Origin: Neurospora crassa OR74A
Lineage: Eukaryota > Ascomycota > Sordariomycetes > Sordariales > Sordariaceae
Length of the DNA: 64,000 nucleotides
Direction of reading: 5' to 3'
Assembly (NCBI RefSeq): GCF_000182925.2
Contig: NC_026507.1
Location: 3,286,001 to 3,350,000, forward strand
Part shown: positions 44,446 through 55,629 of the stretch, piece by piece
Position numbering within the stretch: position 1 is the stretch's first letter
Layout of the letters: the number at the start of each line of letters is the position of its first letter
Notes under the pieces: generated by a model
What the model was told of the DNA's origin: nothing
Database searches by the model: none
Seen by the model: only the letters and a program-made list of their open reading frames with translations
Made by a program: the position numbers and the translations under genes

Positions 44446-46890
44446 TTACTGAACGATCTCCTCGGTCTCCTCCAACACCTCCTCCATGATCTCCTCGATG
44501 ACCTGCTCCTCCTGGTCGGTGGCGAGCTCGGGGGTCTTGGCCTTGATGAGGTCGGCAACGGGATCCGCCGGAAGGCCGTAGATCTCGCGCTCCTCGGCAA
44601 CCTCCTGCCTGATGGCCTCGCGCCAAGCGAACCACTCCTCGAGGAGGCGGCGGCGGGCCTCGACAACGGCAACGTCGGCGCTGCTGATGCGCTCGGCGTC
44701 TTCCTGCTCGAAGATCCTCGAGTACTCGCGGAGGTTGCGGCGGATGGCCTTCTGCTCCTCCTTGCTAAGGAGGGTAGCGGGGCGCGGCCTCCACTGGAAC
44801 TGCTTGAACTTCTCGATAGCCTCCTCGCGCAGCTGCTCACCCTTGAAGTCATACAGATGATATCCGTTCTCCATCTGTTTTTGTTTCACGTTAGCGATTT
44901 CTGCTGCACGTCATCTTGATTTAATACCAATGATACTTACAGAGTGCTTCCACGCGGAAGCCCAGGTGGCAACGAAGCGACCCGAGGGGTCCCACTCAAC
45001 GTCGGTGACACCGTAGTGGTCAGCGGTGTTCATAAGCTGAAGGTTGGCGGTAAGGTCCTTGTCGGACTCGGGCTTCTCGCCCTCAAAGTCGAGGTCGTAA
45101 AAGTCGAGATCAGAGCTCTGAGTGTTGGCAACAGTGGCAACGACCACAAAGCGTCCCTTAGGCGACCAGTAGATGGCATTGCTGTTCTTCTTCTCGAGAG
45201 TGCGGAGGTGCTTGAAGTTTCCAACAGCATTGCCCTTGGCCTTCTCAGGGCAGAAGAAAGCGACCGACGTCTTGGGGGGAACCGCGGTGGCACCGACAGG
45301 CTCGGTGGTGGTGATGATAACGAACCTGTCGCCCTTGGGCTCCCAGGCAAAGTTTATTACGGTATCCTTGATGGTGTCGACAACTTCCACAGGGACTCCC
45401 TTCTCCTTGACACGGAAAATCTCAAGAGTGGTAGCCTGAGACTTTTTGGACTTGGAGTGACGGTCAACCTTGACGCACAGATAAGCACCCTCGGACTGCC
45501 AGTGGAGCTTGGCATCCGAGACGCTGAAGAGGTTCAGTGACCTGACAACTTGCTTGGAGGGGATGCTCATCAAGCCGACTCTGGCGGGGTTGCTGCCAAT
45601 CTCAGGGGTCCAGAAGCAGAAAAGTTGCTCGTAGGACTTGACACCGTCGCGCTGCACGGTGGCGGGAGCCCAGTCAAAGTCCACAACGCCCTCGATCTTG
45701 ATGGCGGTCTTGTCCAACAAGTTCATCCTCGGAAGCTCGTAGACGGAAATAGACTGGCCGGGGTTCAGCCTGGCGACGTACTTGTCATCGGCAGACCACT
45801 TGAAGGCGGGCCAGGGGAACTTGGGGGCCTTCTTGGGAGCCTCGCCCTCGGCGGCGGCGGGGGTGTCGAGCTGGGCGAAAGAACGAAGGGGCTTGGAGGT
45901 CTCGATATCCCAGATAACGTAGTTCTTGCCGTCGTCTTCTACAGAAAGAGCGGGGTGACCCTCCTCAGGAATCGAAATCGGCCTGTTGGACCAGGTGACA
46001 AGGTACTTTTCGTTGGGAGAGAAGGCGACAAGGTTGACAAAAGGATGGGCAAAACGCCTTTGCCTGGTCCACGAGGGACCACCCCAAAGCTGAACACCCT
46101 GGGCGTGGACGGAGGTAAGGTAGGTACCGAGGGGCGACCACTGCACAAAGGTCTCGGTCCAGTGTTGGCGGTCAACAATATTCTCGGGCGTATCCTTCTC
46201 GTTGTTCCAGAAGACACCAACGGACTCTCCCCTGAACATGACAAACTGATCTCTGCCGCGGCCGCTGGGGTCGGCCATGAAGGAGCGGAGGTGCTCCTTC
46301 TCCTGGAACTCCTCGATCTTGGGAGGAGTGTACTCGTCATCGATACGGCCCTCGCGACCATAGCGGTCGACATCGGTAAGCTTGTTGACGCGGAGGGTGT
46401 GCTTCTTGTCGAGGGGGACGAGGTCGAGCTGTCTGCAGGCGGCAGCGGCCTCGGCGGGCGACGAGTACTCGACAAAGGCGAACCTACAGAATTCATATCA
46501 GTGGCCTGGTCGGGGAGCCAACATGCACAGCATAGGGACACATCGCGGTTCGGGCGCGGCGATGGATGGCCGGTCTGTAGATGCGCATCATTTTGAAGGC
46601 GGCGGCTGTGTTGCATACCTCAGCGACTTTCCATCCTCGCCCATGGGCATGAAGATGAGGTCCTCCCGGGTCTTGCCAACCGTGTTGAGCTTCTTCAACA
46701 GGAACTTGACGAGCTTGGGTTTTTGCTCCTCGTTGACCTCGGGGAGGCCGTCGACAACGACAAAGGCATCGTAGCCCTGCTCAAGCTGAACCTCGTACTT
46801 CTCGCGGATATCGGAAATGTCGACCTCATCAACATCGAAGTCATCCTCGTCGAGGTCCTCGTCGCGGAGGTGGTCGAAAGAGGGCGCCAT
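44446..46890 (-). CDS. eif3b: Translation initiation factor 3 subunit b (eIF3b/Prt1)
   Basis: Three exons on the minus strand, 46619..46890, 44941..46483 and 44446..44874, give 747 aa, a normal eIF3b length. The N-terminus is acidic ([16 protein letters not shown]), followed by an RRM ([11 protein letters not shown] ... [16 protein letters not shown]) that is split by the first intron. The centre is a WD-type beta-propeller ([49 protein letters not shown]). The last exon forms the C-terminal helix that contacts eIF3a/i/g ([18 protein letters not shown]) and an acidic end. The start is the ATG at 46890; a TTG nine bases upstream in frame is not used. eIF3b is a core scaffold of the eIF3 complex on the 40S ribosome. 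It is divergent from the chaperonin gene CCT2 over 1.25 kb. Confidence 0.95.
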
Positions 46891-48143
46891 GCTGGGCAAT
46901 TAATCGGCAGTCTGTTATGCTTGGTGGGTGCCGGGGATTAGTGGTAGCTGGCGATGTACGGGTCGGGAAGGCGCCTCTGGTGGTGGTGGTGGTGGTTGGA
47001 CTTGGTGGATGACGGGATTCTGGGCTGGCCGCTTCGGATTTTTTCTGCGATGCCGCGGGCGGAACAACGTGCTGGCTTATGCGGTCGTCAGGATTATTGT
47101 GAGAATTTGTGCGCAGCGCGCAGATTGTGGTGGGGTTCAGTGAGAACGGCCAGAGAACCAGGGAAGACAGTGAAGGGAATGCCCCACTTTAGGAGGCAAT
47201 AATGCACGTTGATTGGCTACCCTACCAGATCCCCTCTCTCTGGAATCGCCAAAATGGGAATTTATGTCAGTGAATGCAATGATGGGGTGGATAGTTTGGA
47301 GGTTAAAGAAGACGGAGCCTCAGATATCATGGATATTGCACAGTCGCAATGAACACTCAGCCTGGGAAAGTCAAGTTCTCGATGCTGTCTCTATTCTTCA
47401 TCAACTACAACTTTTTCGGTTTCCTTTCTTTTTAACAAAATGATGGCGGCAGGCAGTGGGCTAAGCATTGTTCGTTTGTGCACGGAACCAATATTGACCA
47501 TGGCAACGTCTGTCCGCTTTCAGCAGAGTTTACAGGTTTCAAGTTGCCATCACTTTGAAGTCAAGAAGTGGACTGAAGGTTGCGGTTCGTTCGTTGCACC
47601 GACTCAGGTTCCCTTTCCTCTTGGCTTTGAGCCTCGACGGTAGTCCCCTGGGCTCCTCGCTTCTCAAAGTGCTGGCTGCGCTGTCCACCACTATCCACCG
47701 CCGCCGCCGCCGCTGCCAGCCCAAAGCTCCCCTCCCCCCCCCTTTCTTCCTTCCCCACGGAAGACGTCCAAGTGGGGTCCCCTGCTGCCCACTCACCTCA
47801 AGTGGACATTTTGTCTGTCAAAGGAGGGGCAGACGGCCTGGCATGCGAGTGACAAGCATTTTATGCCACCTGTCGCAGGCGGTGAGGTAAAGGAGGAACA
47901 GGAAGCTCTGGAATTTTGCCGTGGCCTGCCGTCCAAAAAGTGCCTGGAATTCAGAAGAGCATCATCCGTCCCGCTGCTGGCAGATTGTTGTAGAAAGGAG
48001 GCTTCGCGTTCAGGGTATCCATAACGTCCACCCAAAATATAGTACTACCAAGCTTCAATTGCTTCTTCTTCTCTTCCAACCTCAACCCCCTGTGCACCCC
48101 GTATCCCCGACCTTTTGTCTAATACTTAAGCTTCTTCTACATC
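46891..48143. other. 1.25-kb bidirectional promoter region (eIF3b / CCT2)
   Basis: Separates two highly expressed housekeeping genes with opposite directions. GGT repeats at about 46975-46995 and a CCGCCG/C-rich block at 47698-47750 are present. The last 100 bp before CCT2 are T/C-rich. No gene was recognised; frames on the minus strand here are low-complexity. Confidence 0.55.
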
Positions 48144-49951
48144 ATGGCAAGTTGATTTGTACATCACTTTGGGCATCTTTCCGAGCTCACCGTAACTAAC
48201 CAACCGCCTGACCATCTCCAGGCCTCGTTTAGCCCCACCCAGATCTTCGAGGAGGGCACCACAGAAGAGAAGGGAGAGAATGCCCGTCTCAGCGCCTTCG
48301 TCGGCGCCATTGCTGTTGGCGACCTCGTCAAGAGCACCCTTGGTCCCAAGGGCATGGACAAGATCCTCCAGTCTGCGTATGCTTGTTCACCAAACCCCCC
48401 GCCTACATGCTTGACACGCCGCCGTCATGTGCTGACCGCACCATCACAACATCCAGCTCGACCGGTGAGATTCTAGTAACAAACGACGGTGCTACTATCC
48501 TCAAGTCTATCGCTCTCGACAACGCCGCTGCCAAGGTCCTCGTAAACATCTCCAAGGTCCAGGACGACGAAGTCGGTGATGGCACCACCTCGGTTGCCGT
48601 CCTTGCCGCCGAGCTCTTGCGCGAGGCCGAGAAGCTTGTCGACAAGAAGATCCACCCTCAGACTATCATCGAGGGTTACCGGATAGCTAGCCAGGCTGCG
48701 CTCAAGGCCCTCGAGGACTCTGCCGTTGACCACAGCAGCAACCCCGAGGCGTTCAGGAAAGACCTTGTCGCCATCGCGCGCACGACACTCAGCTCCAAGA
48801 TTCTTGCCCAAGACAGAGACCACTTTGCCGAGCTCGCGACCGAGGCCATTCTGCGCCTGAAGGGTTCCGCCGACCTTAGCCACATCCAGATCATCAAGAA
48901 GTCCGGTGGCAAGCTCAGCGAATCATATCTCGACGATGGCTTTATTCTCGACAAGAAGATCGGTGTCAATCAGCCCAAGCGCCTCGAGAAGGCCAAGATC
49001 CTTATTGCCAACACATCGATGGATACCGACAAGGTCAAGATCTTTGGTGCGCGCGTCAAGGTCAACTCTACCAGCAAGCTCGCCGAGCTTGAGAAGGCCG
49101 AGAAGGAGAAGATGAAGGCCAAGGTTGAGAAGATCAAGGCGCACGGCATTAACTGCTTCATCAACAGGCAGTTGATTTACAACTGGCCCGAGCAGCTGTT
49201 CACCGATGCCGGCATCATGTCGATCGAGCATGCCGATTTCGATGGCATTGAGCGCCTTGCTCTCGTTACCGGCGGTGAAATCGCTTCTACCTTCGACCAC
49301 CCGGAGCAGGTCAAGCTTGGATATGCCGACTTGATTGAGGAGATTATTATTGGCGAGGATACCCTTATCAGATTCTCCGGCACGGCTGCCGGCCAGGCTT
49401 GCACTGTCGTTCTCCGCGGTGCTACCGATCAGTTGCTTGACGAAGCCGAGAGAAGTTTGCACGACGCTCTTGCCGTTCTTTCACAGACCGTTAAGGAGTC
49501 CAGGACAACACTGGGTGGTGGATGCGCTGAGATGGTTATGGCCAAGGCTGTTGAGGGTGCTGCTACTCGGGTTGAGGGCAAGAAACAGACCGCTGTGTCT
49601 GCCTTCGCCACTGCTCTCAGGCAACTGCCTACCATCCTGGCTGACAACGCTGGTCTCGATTCTGGCGACCTTGTTGCCCGTTTGCGCAAGGCTATCTATG
49701 ACGGTCTGACCACCTATGGTTTGGATCTCATGACACCAGGCGGCGGTATTGCCGATATGAGAGACTTGGGTGTTATTGAGAGTTACAAGCTCAAGAAGGC
49801 TGTTGTTTCTTCGGCCAGTGAAGCCGCTGAGGTATGTAACCCCTATTTCAATGCTGAATACGGCTTTGAGCATGCTAACCATCGTGAATAGTTGCTTTTG
49901 CGTGTGGACGACATAATAAGAGCGGCCCCCAGGAGGCGGGAGAGGCACTAA
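48144..49951 (+). CDS. cct2: Chaperonin TRiC/CCT subunit beta (CCT2)
   Basis: Four exons (48144..48146, 48222..48376, 48457..49831, 49892..49951) give 530 aa. Exon 1 is just the ATG. The first intron (48147..48221) begins GCAAGT, a GC-AG intron; no GT donor nearby keeps the frame, and the join gives [13 protein letters not shown], matching the MAS... N-terminus of CCT2. Group II chaperonin motifs are visible: [24 protein letters not shown] (62-68), the ATP-binding GDGTTS (93-98), [22 protein letters not shown] and the end [16 protein letters not shown], which is CCT-beta specific. The subunit is one of eight in the cytosolic TRiC ring, which folds actin, tubulin and WD-repeat proteins. It converges on the small unknown gene. 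Confidence 0.95.
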
Positions 49952-50589
49952 ACTCGTACTTTTTGATGGACGAGGAGAGTTGGTGGAGAGCAGACTATGT
50001 AAATGACCTTGAGCATAGCAGTGCTGAATGCTTGATGGTGTGTGGTCTCGCCGTCCCAATACTAGCCCGACCTTTGATTCTTGTTGATGTCAGACCACGA
50101 TGTCATGCCGTGCGCCAAATGATGCCACAACTGATATAGCAGAGACCCAAAACTAATAACCACGCCATCTCATGTCTGCCGCCTAACTTGACTAGCCAGC
50201 CTTTCATCGTGTATGTAATATTCTACCTTTTTCTGTGTCGGAGAGAGATCCACCAATCGTCCATTCAGATGCATGCCGATATTACCTCATTCAACGTTAT
50301 TCGACGAAACATCAGGGAAGGAGTGTCATATTTTCATGACTGTCAACGTTAGGAACACACTTCCTACAGCTTCTGGTAGGAAACCTCCCTCCAATCCTTC
50401 ATTCGACCCCCCTTTCAAACACTTCATCCCAACCTGACCTAGTCACCTATACCCTTTGAAATAAAAACTCCCACTGAAGAGCATTCCATCCTCCTTCATC
50501 ATATCCAGCATACTAGCAAGCCCCATCCCGAACTACACCAAACACGAGCCAAGTACTTAGGTTCAGTTGTTTTCCCCAAGCCTCAAGCC
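49952..50589. other. 0.64-kb convergent intergenic region
   Basis: 3' flanks of CCT2 and the small minus-strand gene. AATAAA at 50460-50465 is a possible but distant poly(A) signal for CCT2. Nothing else recognised. Confidence 0.5.
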
Positions 50590-51135
50590 TCAAGCCAAAG
50601 CCTCGGCCAACCTCTCCTTCAACAAGCGTCCAATCACCTCGGGATCCGGCCCCTCGGCCCCCGCGGCGACCATATCCTCCCGCGTGAGTCGGACGAACTT
50701 GATGTCTGGGTTCTTGGCCAGCACCGCTTCTTTGACTTGCTCGGCGTCCGAGGGGGACACGCCGCCGCCGAAGATGATGGCCTTGGGCACCTTGAGGTCG
50801 GCTGGGGTGGCGGCCGTGGCGTTGGAGCCGAGGTTTGACGAGGGGAGGTGGGAGAAGGTGCCGGTGCAGAGAGGGGGGAGTTCCGAGAGGGAGGTGGAGA
50901 GGGTGAGGGTTGTGTGGACGACTAGTAGGGGAGGGGAACGGGGAGGTTAGTTTGGGTGAGTAATTACGTGGAAGGTGGATGTAGATATACTAATGGGGAA
51001 TGGGTGTGAACGTAGTGGAAAGGAGAAAGGGATGGACGAACCGTCATATTCTGGAAGGAGCTTTTCGCGAATGGCTTGAGCGACCTCGGGGTTGTTGCCG
51101 AAGGAAGCGATGGGGATTGCGGCGGCGGTGGACAT
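50590..51135 (-). CDS. Small conserved-looking protein of unknown function, 141 aa
   Basis: Two exons, 51042..51135 and 50590..50921 (donor GTTCGT, acceptor CTACTAG, frame kept), give 141 aa from MSTAAAIPIASFGN. I do not recognise the family. The sequence alternates strand and helix: IPIASFGN at the start, VVHTTLTL, then KAIIFGGGVSPSDAEQVKEA and IKFVRLTREDM, ending in the helix VIGRLLKERLAEALA. The glycine-rich turn after a hydrophobic strand suggests a small Rossmann-like alpha/beta fold, as in some NAD-binding or response-regulator-like proteins, but no catalytic residues can be assigned. There is no signal peptide or membrane segment, so it is probably cytosolic. The coherent splice sites and codon use make it a real gene. 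Confidence 0.72.
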
Positions 51136-54100
51136 GATGATAGCTAAGTAGTGAGTTGCACTTGGGGGTATAGCTTTAGGTTGGTGGGATTGTTCCTATA
51201 ATTCTATGCTTTGACTGCTAGAGAAGATGGGCAAGCCTTGGTACTTGGGATAGTAGTATCGTGGGGATTCATATATCTCGTTGCTTTACTCGAGAGCCAT
51301 TTCTGACCATGACTGGAGCTCTCCTTCCAGTTGTATTGAAGTGAGGCTTGGAAAGCCGTCGTCGTTCCCGTCGTTGTGTATGTCGGACAATCTGTAACGA
51401 TTGTCACCGGTGACCGAAGTCCCGGACCAAGGAAACAGCTGCAACAAATTGTCTTAGACAGCAAATGCTACTCACTTACAGGTACTGCGAATTGCTTGGC
51501 TGCTTCAGTAGTATTTTTGGGGAAGGTTCGAAACCTTTGGTTTGGCGGAGAGCGGGACATGATGAAGACCGAATCGGGACGATGGGATGATTCCGGGGAC
51601 CGGCATGGAGGAGGCCCAGCCCGGAGCTTCATCAAGACCTCGTCACCGAACGGAAGGCAGATTGCTGCGCCGTAGTAGTAGTCACGAACAAGACTACCAA
51701 TTGTTCTCTTCCCTTGAGATACCACGCCTCGCCTTGAGTTCGTCGTGCCGTGGGGTAATCCGCTAATGAATTCGGGAGTCCGGAGACACAGCATTGTTTA
51801 GTCGCCTGAAGCCGCGTAAGTCGTGGAAATCCTTGTCTTCTAGAATTGATTCCGGTCTTCTTGTGTAATTTGGATGCATACGGGCCGTATAGTCAAATGG
51901 TGGACGAATTGTCCTTGACACCGACTGGAGGACCTGTATGTGAAACATGGCTATGTTGTGCGAAGATTCACCGCAAAATATGCTCGAGTATTAATAGAGT
52001 TTTGTGATAAAGGGACGGCGTATTAGACGAGCGCGCGGATCCAGTCTTGCACGGAATAATGTGACAATGTCAGCTCAAATGTACCAATTCGGGATTTCGG
52101 GTGAGGGAGATGGAAACACTTTCTACAAGGACGCAGAGAAGAAGTCTTCCTTCCGTCTCTTCCTGCTCGGGTTGTTTGGCATCTCATTGGCGACCAGGCT
52201 CGGTCCCGAGATGGTGGCTATCCACGCCCATTCTCGTAGTAAGTAGGACATGAGGCTCGTGTCGCATCAAGCGAGGAAAGACTGGCTAAAAGTCCTCCAG
52301 TAGTACATAGGTGGAAAGGGTTTCCAGCTGAGATGAACTTGTCTGGAATGCCACTCGTCTTTTGACCTACATGTGGACTCTTGGTACCGCATTTGTTTAG
52401 CAACAAGAACTGAACACGACAACTTGATGTCATGGGAGTGCATCATGCAGGTCGTTCCTAACCTCTTCCTCTCCTCTATGAGAATTCTTGTATTTGCAGC
52501 CTTGCTGATAGGTACCTCTACACGGATATATTACTGCATCACCGTCCACGCTCTGCGAAGAGTTCCAGGATAGCTTTCTCTTGTCTCTTCCTACCCTCCT
52601 TCCTCAACGCAAGACATTGTTTTGAATATCCCACGCCGCACTGAACTGGGGATGTTCCAGCATATCGTACACATTCACCTCGGTATTGGAGTTCTGAATC
52701 AACACTCGTCCCTGCATCTAGACTTGGCCATCTAACATTCCAGTCCACTTTACATCTTGGAGCCTTTCGCGTACGACGGGCCACTTGGTAACGATGCTCT
52801 TTCTTATTCTTGGCGTAAACTTTGCGATATGCCTAGGTGGTCTGGTTGATGCGGATTGTCGAGTGCCAACTGAGCAAAGGTGGTGGGTGACGTCGATATT
52901 CATCCCAAGAGAGTGGATAGGCGTGGTGGGTTAACCGACTTGAATAGACGGATGCCCGGGGTTGGCAAATGGGAGTCCCTTCGGATTCTCTTCCCACAAC
53001 TGACCATGAATCGTCCAAAACAGCAATGGACGAACGAGGGCGATACAAAGGCTAGGTAGACCAAATCACGTAGGAGAAGGGGTTTTATAGCATCTCTCGT
53101 CCCTATCATCCCATGGTGCCATCCAAATCGACATTGTTAGTAGAGTGATCACACATGATCAAGTCGACTCTCCCTCGAGTGTGTAAGTTGGACGAAAGAG
53201 GAAAGTCTTGGGAGTTGTAAGACGAAGGGTCCTCCGGCGGCATTGAACACTGGCTTCCGCATCACGTGGCTGCCCGCATTCCGGCCATCGGCCACCGGCG
53301 TGGAGATTTGCGGCAGCGTGAACTGCCCTGAGAGCAAGTGGTAGGCAATTCGGTCCGTTGATTGGCTAGAAATGGGATCGCCGCTCTGAACACCACCCCA
53401 CTTTCCTTCCATCTCAGACGAGCCGGGACGGCAGACGGAACCGTAGGTGGGGCCCTTGAAGCCAAGTGTGGAACCAATCACCGTCGCAAATCAGCCACAA
53501 AGCAGCCTCACTTCTTCCGGTTTTGGCGGACAGTTGGCGGACCGTGGACCACCAACACCGCGACCGACCTCACTGGACTGAGACTCCCGGACGCCGCCGC
53601 AACGCAAGACACTGCCTGCAATGAACTGAACAGAAGACCGCGACGGCAATGTCACGGTAAACTGAAGGAATCGCATCTCTCAGCTAGTACTCCACTCCCG
53701 TCCAGAACTTGTTCAGGTACCTGAGGTCATCGTGCGCTTCGTTCCATGCTTGGGCTGGCCATCTGCATCAGAAGAAGAAACTGCTGAATCTGCAATTCGC
53801 TGCTTGTGCGCCTACACGTCTCGAGGCTCAACTCAACACCTTCTCTCCACCGTACGCGATCGCAGGCATCACACAACCGCATCGCATCGCAGCATCCCTA
53901 CTCTATCTATACCTGTCACATCAGGGCACCCGGCATACTCGACACAATTGAGCCGGCAGGACGTGGTCTTTTTTTTTATATTTCTTTTTTTTCCTTCTTC
54001 CCTCCAGCTCCAACACCCAAGGGTTGACCCAATTCTGTCGTGTCTTGGATGATTCGATCATCCATCATTGATCGGTCACTCATCCTTTCCCTTTTCGCGA

Positions 54101-54586
54101 CCATCTCGTAGCGTATCATCATCTTCACCGGCTTTTGCTCCAAGCGCCCCTACTTGAGCGACAAACCTAACCTGCTACTTTGCGCTTCTTGTCCGGTATC
54201 TTGAGCGTCCTGACCCCCCGGCTGTTCAAACAGCGGCCCATACGCATCCTGTCTTTCAAGTCCAAATTCGGACAGCAAAGAACGGCCATTCTGTTGTCGC
54301 GTTGAAACAAAGTCAGCTGTCGCGCCCGCAAACTTCCTGCTTTGTTCAACTAGGCCACAGTCGGCGACCTGTTAATCGCAGCTGTTTACTTTCCTTCACC
54401 CAAGAATTATTCCTACCCGGACTTTTCGTCAGGGCGCAAGCTATTCCATCCACTGAAGCTACCAGCCCTTACATCATCTGCCAGCCCAGCTTCAGTTTAG
54501 AACACCACAAGGTTCTAGTGGACACCGCACCCAATCATCCCCAATTTCTCCCGTCAGTGGGTGTATTGTGCTACACCACCGGCAAC
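51136..54586. other. 3.45-kb divergent intergenic region
   Basis: No supported gene. An 86-codon minus-strand frame (51204-51464) has protein-like composition (CPTYTTTGTTTAFQASLQYN) but no clear start or partner exon. From about 53700 to 54580 the plus strand is C/T/A-rich with little G, consistent with a long leader of the SWIB gene. Confidence 0.5.
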
Positions 54587-55629
54587 ATGGCCGCGCAATG
54601 TAGGAACATTGCCCAAGCTGGTCTCCCCTACCGAATGAAACTATGCTAACTCGGTCTAGTTACTCCCGAGGAGGAGGCGACCTACGCCCGCGTCATCGAT
54701 GAAATTCTCGAAACTGCCGACCTCGATACAATTTCTCGCAAGGCCATTCGGCAGAAAATGGAAGCGGCCATAAACAAGGATCTAAGTGACCAAAAGGTCA
54801 GTCGGTGCTAAAGCCCGCCTTGTCTGCTGCATTGGCTTGCTGCTTCTAATAGAAACCCCAATGCTCTCCTAGCACCCTCCCCGGTTTCGGTTGTTCGATC
54901 ACCTGCTGACAGTTCTGGACTCCGTATAGCATGCCATCAAAGGCTTGATAGAAGCCCGATTCGACGCCGCGCAAGCACGCAAGGCTGCCCAAGAGCCAAC
55001 ACCCGAAGAGGCGACTCCCGAGGCGACTCCTGACAGCGACGAAGATGACGCTGCTACCGATGGCGAGATCGAGGTCCGGCCTAAGAAGCAACAAAAGCGC
55101 GAGAGCTCAGAGGATGCCGACGCTCGCCTGGCTGCCGAACTCCAAGCGCAGGAGAATAAGCTCTCTCGCGGACCCCGAACACGAGGTGGAGGCGCAGCCA
55201 AGGTGACCAAGAAGTCCAAACCCAAGGCCAAGACACCAAAGAAGAAGAGCGCAACACGGGTCAAGTCGGACGATGATAGTGACATGGAGCCCGAAGAGGT
55301 GGAAGGGACCAAAAAGCGCAAGGCCGGTGGCGGTTTCCAGAAGCCCTTCAACCTAAGTTACCCTCTCCAGGAAGTTTGCGGAGAAGCTCAGGTTGGTGGT
55401 CATTGTCCAATAGGCCGTGAACCGAAAACTAACCCCATCACAGCTCTCACGCCCACAGGTAGTCAAGAAGCTCTGGGAGCATATCAAAGCGAACGAGTTG
55501 CAGGATCCCAGCGACAAGAGACAGATTATTTGCGACGAAAAACTTCAGGCGGTATTCAAGCAGAGCTCAATCAACATGTTCCAAATGAACAAGCTCCTCG
55601 GCAACCAGCTGTATCCGATTGAAGAGTAG
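54587..55629 (+). CDS. DEK-C/SWIB chromatin protein (Uaf30/Spp27-like)
   Basis: Four exons (54587..54599, 54660..54796, 54930..55391, 55444..55629) give 265 aa; all introns are GT-AG and keep frame. The first exon is only 13 nt. Residues 5-60 form a DEK-C helical domain (TPEEEATYARVIDEILETAD, then the KAIRQKME helix). A Lys/Asp/Glu-rich linker (about 75-185) contains nuclear-localisation-like blocks. The C-terminus is a SWIB/MDM2 fold (NLSYPLQEVCGEAQLSRPQ, then KLWEHIKANELQDPSDKRQI and MNKLLGNQLYPIEE), split by the last intron at Q204. In yeast, Uaf30 belongs to the RNA polymerase I upstream activating factor; S. pombe Spp27 is similar. A paralogue (Tri1-like) has the same domains, so the exact orthologue is not certain. 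Confidence 0.9.

Noticed and set aside
45550-46596. 348-codon open frame on the plus strand
   Set aside because: Antisense shadow of eIF3b; no recognisable domain and no suitable context.
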